DNA of 64,000 nt, taken from NCBI GenBank assembly GCA_029204225.1, contig CM055095.1:12362399-12426398 (forward strand). Direction: 5' to 3'. The notes beneath the pieces are model-generated. The model had not been told where the DNA came from. It did not search any database and saw only the letters and a list, made by a program, of their open reading frames with translations. Below are positions 36,701 through 45,500 of this stretch, piece after piece. How positions within the stretch are numbered: position 1 is the stretch's first letter; each line of letters starts with the position of its first letter. A program made the translations under genes and the position numbers. The stretch is from Diphasiastrum complanatum (taxonomy: Eukaryota; Streptophyta; Lycopodiopsida; Lycopodiales; Lycopodiaceae).

Positions 36701-39700
36701 GTGGGGGAACAGGTGGAGATAGTGGAGAAACACTGGACTGTAATGATAGTGTAGCAATCTGGGCAGAAAGAGCAGTGAACGTCTCTCGTAACTCCTGGCG
36801 TAAATCAGTGCGTACATCACTCATGGCTTCCCTAAGATGATCTCGGAATTCATGCCGTACTTCGTCAAGGTAAGTGGAAGACGGTATGCGAGGCTCAGAA
36901 GATGTAGGGGAACTATTCATGGTCAAGGAATGCAGGAAGTGAAGAGAGTGTAAGAAAAGCTTAATATCGGAGGGAGCGGACTTTTGTCGTCACCCCAAAT
37001 ACGCTTTAGGTACACAAACGACACTAAGAGCAAGAAAGGAAATGACAAATGTCAAGAAAAGGTGTGGAAAGCAAGGAAAAACCAGCAAAGATACCTCTCG
37101 ATAGGCTCCAAGCGTGTGCGAAGAGCTGGCTGGAAAATGTGACCACAAGGAGAATGAAAGTGGGCGCTGGACAGCCTCCAATCAATGCTGAAAATATGGC
37201 TGGAAATCTGTAGAAAATGTGATGAAATAGGGCGATGGACAGCCTCCAATCAAAATTGAGATATGGCTGAAACTTTGCTGGAACAATGGCTGAAAAATGT
37301 GATGAAGTAGGGCGCTGGACAGCCTCCAATCAATGCTGAAAAGATGGCTGGGAATCCTTTCCCTGAATCAAATGGAGGATTCAAAAAAAAAAGAGGGAAA
37401 AGGATTTGGAACTTGGGCGCCGGAAATAATCTGCCCAAATTTTTTTTTTTTCCCGGCCGCCAAATTTAGCGGAAGTACTTCCGCTAACTATCTGCTAAAG
37501 CTCCGCCAAGGAAAATGCTCTGATGGGAGTTGGTCCTCCAAACTGTTCTGAATGTTGCTGAAGCAAAGAGACGAAAGCCCTCAGCAAAGAGAGAAAAATC
37601 AGCAAGGAAAATGGGCACCCAATCAAAAAATCAGATTTGAAATTCAGCAATCAGGAAAGTGCTCTGATACCAAGTTATGATCAAAATCTCAGGTGTTGAA
37701 TCAATGAAGCATAAAAGACAGCAATAGACTAAAGCCCTACAAGCAATAGACAAGACAATAGGTTCTCCCACGAAGAGCCCAAGCAATACCAATCAATAAT
37801 CTGAAAAATGAGTGTACAAATGCCCCTATAAATACCCTACCAATGAACCCTAAAATAGGAATTCAAAAGTAAAGGGAGGCAAAATGTGGAGGGAAAATAG
37901 TGTGCCCTCCTACGGGCCCCCACTCCACATATAACCATATAATAAGGGCCCAAGGCCACCATTTTCAGATCGAAGATCAAGCAATTTACAGCTGATTCCG
38001 GGCTGTTTTTGGGAAAAAATCGACAAATTTTCCGAGGAGCAGAACTAGCACAAGTATTTGGTCAGTCCAAACCTGCTAGCCCTATCCTTGGACCCTATCC
38101 CTGACCATAATCCAAATACGGTGATTGCGAGTTCGCTTGCAGGTGTTTCTCTGTCTATGCAAGTTCGCATGGACAATATGAAGAGGACCATGGTAGAGAT
38201 GCGAGCGATGCTTTCTACTGTGGCTAGAACCCTTTCCATCTCCTTCTGTACGTCCTATGTATCCTCCCCCCTGTCCTAAAGATAAGGACATTAAGCCTAC
38301 TCGTTTTGCTGGAAACCCTCGCTAGAGAACTATTAATATTGTCGATGAATGGTTACATAAATGGGAAGAATACCGGGCCCCAACTGATGAAGGTTGGCAA
38401 GTCAACAAAGCTGGTTATCATTTTACTTATTTTGTTGACAGGTGGTGGCACAAGTTATTGAATTCCAATCAGGCTCCTTCCACCTGGGTTGCATTCAAGC
38501 GAGCTTTTAGGGCTCAATTCATTCCTCCACATGAGCATGTACGTGCGACGAATGCTTGGTTTTTGCATCGTCAGAGGTAGTACACAATGCAAGAATATGC
38601 CAATAAGTACAAAGAGGTACTTATCAAGATACCAGAGGAGATTCCCGAGTGGCTTGTGGTTCACAATTTTATCTTTGGCCTTCGCGAAGAGTTGAGGCCT
38701 TTAGTTCTTAATGAAGGTCGCAAAACCTTGGAAGAGATAGCTGCAACAACGCTCAACTTTGAAAGTAATGTGCGCAACAACGCTGAATCTGGAGTGGCAA
38801 GTTGGCCCCAAAGGAAAGGTTCGCGAAAGTTTGGCCAAGCTGGTCAGAAGGATCCTATCCAGATGCAGCAGATTTTGAAGCGCAAGTTAGCATCTCCTAT
38901 GGCTTGTCATGCTTACAACAAGTCTCCCCTCACTCAAGGAAGAGGCCAAGAAAGACCAATTATGTTTTTTCTATCTTGGCAACACCTTTTCAAGGATTGT
39001 CCTCGATGCATGGGCAAGAAGCTCCATGTATTACAACAACGTCAAGATGAGGACAAGGATGAGGAAATTTGGGATGACTTGTAGGTAAGTGATGATGAGG
39101 ACACTAGACGTGTCATGACTATTTCGGTGCGAAAACTTGTCCAACAGGCACCAATTTGCTTTTTGTACACCAAGGCACGTGAAGCCTATCAATTTCCAGA
39201 TAGTGAGCTAATACGCATTATCAGAGACGAACCTGGTGTACTTGCACATGACGTGTTGTGTGGCAAGTTTAGTAAAGCCGACGTACAATTGACCAAGTTA
39301 ACCGTAATTTGGCAGGCAGTGGCTAGGGTTAGCTAGCGTGTGACCAGTTTGGTCTTATAGTCACAATGGTACATTAGGCATGGGGGTGGCATATCATTAA
39401 CACATTGTATTTGTGGGTCAAAAGGTGGTAGGTGGTATGACCAATTAGTAGGCAATGTGCTTCAAGGTTTGCCTAAGGATGGGGGGAGACTCATTCTACA
39501 CATCGACTAGCTTAGAGTTACTAGCATATCCAAAGTAGTCACAACACTTTGCACATGAGGTATAGTTCCAAGATCCGTATTAGAAGGAACGTACATGTTT
39601 ACTCAAGGTACACTTAGTAATCTATTCAATCGCTCTTTTGGTTCCTACAACTCGAGCAAAGTACCATTAGTGGCTTGTTCACTTGATTGTTTGGTTCTTA

Positions 39701-41588
39701 AAGCTCGAATTGAGGCACATATTTCAAAGTTTTCAATGTTATGATACAAAATGGTGTCCCAATAGCATTGAGATAGCTTATTAAAGAGTGGTGTTCTTTG
39801 TATAGATAACATTGGCTACCATGGATCCTTTTGCATCGAGGGGTCCCATGTGTTTATTGTTGCCAATTGGTGTCTCCGTTGAAGTTTGTTATCCCACTCT
39901 CTTTGATGGGTTAGCTACTTTGGTCACAAGATTTAGTTATAATGCTACCTCTGTCCATCTCCTCTATGCCATTTGTTGCAGTTGTTATCGGGCATTCTTG
40001 GTCCCTTCCAATAGCTTTGGATTTATTTGATTGGTAGCCTCTCTGCCTTTTTTGCATCCTACTAGTATACCCAAATGGCATGCATGGTGTATTAGGGGTA
40101 GGACTGACCATGTCGTGCTATTTGATGCTTCGTTCAAGGAGCACTCTGGGTCTATGAGGTTGACATGCTACAAGAGAGGTTTTCTATCATGCTTTGCTCA
40201 CAGTCTACATGTGGTTCCTTTTTTTGGCGTTCTTGATCCATTGGCTACTATTCTAATTCATGGATTGTTGCAACTTCTACAATATATACAATCAATGGTA
40301 TTGTGTTCTTATTTCATTTTTTGGCAACACCTTCAATACTATGTAGTTTATCAACAACTTGTATTTCTCGACATTTTCATTTTTTTCTATAGTGACATCG
40401 AGGAATTGTGTCTTCTTGAGGAGGGACAGCTACAAGTCAATTATGGACTCTACATTGTGCATTGGTCTCTAGTACCCTATCTATTATTATTTGTCAGTAG
40501 AGTTGGTGATTTTGTCTCTTGGGTCTTATTAGCATCAGATAAGATGACTTATTCTCTTCATAAGTGACTCGGTATGTGGATAAGCTTGTTCAATCTTATT
40601 GGGTTCCTAGCTTGAACTCATTGAGCCTTCTACTTAAATATGATAGGCATGATGCTTCCTCTAGTAGATTGATTGTTTGAAAAGTAGCTCTTAGCTTATC
40701 TTAGTATAATCTCAGCTTACAATTTACATTCTGCTTCTGAATAGCTTTTCTTTATCATCATCCTTATGGAGGCTATTATATTTCCTAAGAAATCCCATGA
40801 TTGGTCACTCTCTTTGCAGTATCTCTCTATATATCATGCACAGGCAGTATTGTTTTCCCTGAATTTGAAGTGGTATAACTTTTCTTGTTGCATCAGGTAG
40901 TTTTTATCACAGTCAAACCTAGAATTCGACAATTCTGGATTCTCATTTCAATCTACATGCTAGTTGCTAGCCTTGAAAAGTATGGTGTAAGCTAAACAAG
41001 AAAAACCTTTTTAGCTTTTGTGCAGGATACATTTTAGCCTAGGCTTAGACTGAGAAGTTTGTTGGAAAATGACAGTTTGCATGCATGTAAAATATTTTCT
41101 AGAAAAGCTTATGTGTTTAGCAATGAGATGCGATGGAAGTGAATAACTAACAATCTCAAATAGATAAATGATCACAAAGATCAAATGGGTTCGTTGTTGC
41201 CTTATATTGTATAATAGAAATTTTTTGAAGTGTTAAATGGTTGGTGATGAAAAGTTTGCTAATAATTTGATCTTTTTTCCATGGTTGTTTCTGTAGAGAG
41301 TTGCAATTCTTCACTTGGAAGATAGATGTCGCAGAGCTATCGATTGGGCTCGTAAAATAGATCCTACAGTGTCTTGTCTGGTCAGTACCTTCATCTTTGG
41401 TGTGTTTTTGTAAGCCATGGATATGCACCAGATGTGAGATGTCATGGAGGCTAACCTTGGATAGGTCTATACAGGTGGTTTCAGGGGGTGTTGCATCAAA
41501 CAATGTAGTTCGGACCAAGCTTGGTGCAGTGACTAAGGAGCATGGCCTGCAACTTATCTGTCCACCTCCTCGATTGTGTACAGATAAT

Positions 41589-41672
<84 letters not shown>

Positions 41673-42468
41673 AGTCACATATCCAGCAATTGGAATCTAA
41701 ATTTAATAACATTTATCAGGAGGTTGGAGAGGTCAAGTGACAGGCAATCAAACAACTGGAATGCAGCACAGAGCAGCACCATACAGAGGTCTTATCTTGG
41801 GCAAACGTCCTGAAACGTTCTAGTAAATCTGAGGCTCCATCTTCTTTCATTTCGGCCACGCTTAGTGAGTCAATTGTCAGAACGCAAAGCTCTCAATGTG
41901 CATGTTAGAGGCATTCCAGACTCTCAAAATGCCCTCAATGCAAATTGTTCTTGGAATTACACCTTCAACACCACGATTAGACACCACTTGGCGTATGAAG
42001 AAAGACGTTGATACTCTTGTCTTACACTTTACTGCGATCGATGATAGACATGAAGTGTTAAACGATGGGTTAAACCAAAAGATACCAAGATCTTCCTTGA
42101 TGAAGATCTCACATCTGTGCAAGTGGCGGAAAGGAAAATGGCTCTAAAGAAAGTGAAGGATACAGGGAGACGCCTAATTTACAGAGACGACAATATCCAT
42201 TTTGTTGAAGCTAAGCATTTAGTTGAGACAAAATAGATATGTTAGAATATAGCGTTTGAGTTTGTATCAGAGTTTTGAGTTTGAGGCTAAGATGTCCAGT
42301 TGACCTTGTAAAATGGCTACGTTTTTTGTGCCATATATTCCTGGACCATTTTAGAGTTGATAGTCTTGGTTTTTTAGCTGTTGACAGCACTGTTCCGTCT
42401 TTGGTCCATTATCACATATGTACTTTTCTCATCTTATATGTCTTTTGGCATGGAAAAGACATTAAAAA

Positions 42469-42526
<58 letters not shown>

Positions 42527-45500
42527 CGTAAGCATGAGGGAGGTAACTCCCCCTGCTCTCCACCTCGTTCTGGAAACAGCTTTACCCCTATCGCTGCTGA
42601 CCAGCCCTCCGTCGCTGATGCTGTTGGAAAAATAAGTGCCATCGCTGCTGCTACTACCTCTAGCGTTGATGGTCATATGCTTTTGGCCGGAAACTTCAAC
42701 ACCAGGACCTCCTCTAGACAGACAGAGTTTCACATGATCACTGATGATCCTTTGAGGATACATGCCATGGATAGTATGGATACAGGAATTGACAGGATAT
42801 TTGTTGATGAGGGTGGCCTGGTTTCTACATATGGTGAGCATTTTCTTCTATTGGGTGAGGCCCATGAGCTTGCCATGTTTAATGGCTTGTCCTATTGGCG
42901 TTCTGGTGATTATACTTGTCACCCTCATAGTGGTGGGCATAGTGGCGTGGATTATTCCATGGGGTCACCATCTTTTTAGCCTTTTTATCTTACTTTATGG
43001 TTTCCCCTACCACACTATTTGACCATTCCTTTCTTTGCATTCATTTGGTCTCGGTGTTAGATCTCTCTCCATCTAATCCCTCTCCTATGGAACGCGCCCC
43101 TAATTTACACGTTTAATCATGCTTACACTGTTACACACATCTTTACCAAGATGCTCTCTCCTTCATTCTTCGAAGTTTTCCATATGATAGCCCACTCCAT
43201 TCCCAAGCATCAATTCTCACTACAGCTCTTCATACCACTACTTCTATGGCCTTCCCTTTCAAACATCATAAAAAATCCACTCGCTCGAAGTTTCGTCATC
43301 CTCACCAACCTTGGTATGATAATGTATGCAAACAACTCCACTCTCAAGTCAACAATGCACAATCTTTACAGTCTCCCATCTTCGTAATATTAGATGCATA
43401 TTGTTGTTGTAAAAAATGCATACATGAAACTTATGAAGGGAAACATCTTGTGGATCTTCGTTGTAGTTCCTCATCTGGGGCTTTTTGGCGAGTTTATCCC
43501 ATGGGCTCCACCCCCATTGCTGAGAGATTTACGTTGTTGGACTAAGTATGCCACTTCACTCTATACCTTTCCCACTGATCCGATTGTCATATCTCCTCGT
43601 CCCTCCACCTCCTTTTTCACCCTTGCTATGGTCCCTCTTGCCATTGAGAAAATGAAGATACATCATGCTCGGGATATCAAGGACCTAGAGGCCAAACTCC
43701 TGATTCATGCCACTGACATACTTGCGCCCGTTGTCTTGGCCTCACTCCTTAATGGGGCCATCATTTCAGGCTTTCCCCTTCCATGGTGCACTAATATCAT
43801 GCACCCCAGTCATAATAGTGGTGACCCCATGAAACCTCTATCGTACCATTTGATTGGGCATATTGTGGCTAAACTTTATGGCACGATCCTTTAGATAGTG
43901 ATTAGTTGTGAGGCAGAGACACGGTGATTGCATGCCTTGGGCTAGGCTGGCTTCAGGGCACAACATTCCGCCACTGATCATGTGTTCACACTTCGTGCTA
44001 TCATTGAGGAGGCCAGATCCAGACATGAGAGAGTGTATTTTTGTTTTGTGGATTTCCAAAAAACATTCAACTCTGTGCCACGCCATATGCTTTTCCTTCA
44101 CTGGTCCTGCTTTTAGTACCCTGTTTTTTTACTAATAGAGAAGGTCATTTCTTTTGTACTTTTTGGCAGCAAAAGTTGGAAATAAATACATTTCTGGGCC
44201 CGAGGCTAATGCTTGCCAATGGTCGGTAACCAAAGGGGACAACTGCCAAGCTTGGATAGGTGCATTACAAGTCGTGACCCAGTGTGACCGCTTGACAAGT
44301 TATCCAAAAAGCATTTTGAGTATAGTTGGGATGACAACAAGAGTCATCTCCCTCAAGTGTTAGCTCTTATGTACATATTTACACTTATGGTGCTTGAAGA
44401 TGCATTGCTGGTCGAATTTAGTACGATGTCTTCTAGATCTTGGACAACAAGATTTACATAACACATGATTACATAGGTCACTTTTTTTAAGAAGAGTTTT
44501 AGCTTTGAGCTTTAGGATGTTTCTGAGCATCGACCAAGCCTCAATTAGAAGTTGATCTTGCTGAGATTGTTCCAATTGTGGCACGGTCACATGTACAAAT
44601 GAGAAAGAGGATCATCCAAATTCTCCTGTTGGTTGTGTAGTTGTATAGCTCGGTACAAGTACGTTTGGTCATATCTACATATGGGGAAAAGGATCATCTA
44701 GATTCTCTTGTTAGTTCCATAGCTCAGGATGAGACATGCTTGGATATAGCATTCCATCAATCTTCCTCCATTCTTGATATTGTCCCTAAGGTGCATTGGA
44801 ACGACGACCCCACGTTCCGAAACGCAGTGTCTTGGAACACAACGTTCCGGAACCTTGGAATGCTGTAAAAATATACATATTCTGATATTTTTTTTAACCT
44901 TCAAAGCCCCCATTTCCAGTGCACCAAAAGGAGAGAAGAAGAGCTTGGGGAGAGAAGAATAGGAGGCCAAATGGCTAGTGTAAGCAGTCTATGTGAAGGC
45001 CGTGATGAGTGGAAGGTGATTGTAGCACATAGAAGAGGGCAAGAGTGACTATGTGGAGATTTGCAAGCAAAGGTTTTATTGGCACAATATCAAGGGCTAC
45101 TTGCAGTAGCGGTCCACCTTCTAGCGCAGGGCCATCACAGCCTAGTTGTCCAAGGCCCCCCCTAATGGTCCAAACCCCCATTAGGGCCCTATTTGTGGTT
45201 TGGACCATTAGGGGGGGCCTTGGACATATGGACCGGGCCTAACCTGGATAGTAGTCGAGTAGGACCATGACACTAGTTTATCAGCAACAACCCATCATGG
45301 CCTCCATCAGCAATAGTAGGGCCATCACGGACTTCATCAATAGAGGCAGACCCATCATGGCAACAGGGCCATCATCTACAAGAGAAGCTTTTCCATCAAG
45401 AGAGTTAGTTCAGGGAGGGCCTATTAAGGGTAGTGGCCCAGGTTCAGAAAAGGCGGCAATTCCTATGGTGGCTATGGGAGGAGAGACCACAGAGCACACT

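Larger units (their letters stand above)
31015..37957 (-). mobile_element. Chromodomain-bearing Ty3/gypsy LTR retrotransposon (chromovirus)
   Basis: On the - strand the order is: part of a 5' LTR (37957-37674), a Met-initiator primer site, gag, protease, RT, RNase H, integrase and chromodomain, then an LTR. The last ~770 bp are present twice in tandem. The domain order and chromodomain place it among plant chromoviruses. It lies in the TsaD intron in antisense. RT-containing frames are long, so it is younger than the other fossils here, but it carries a few breaks. Confidence 0.9.

Noticed and set aside
40031-40567. 178-codon hydrophobic frame in the TsaD intron
   Set aside because: T-rich composition, no recognisable domain, no second copy and no splice context.
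41397-41813. 138-codon frame containing LSLSLS repeats
   Set aside because: It contains the true TsaD exon c, but its extension is only the translated (TC)n tract and intron.
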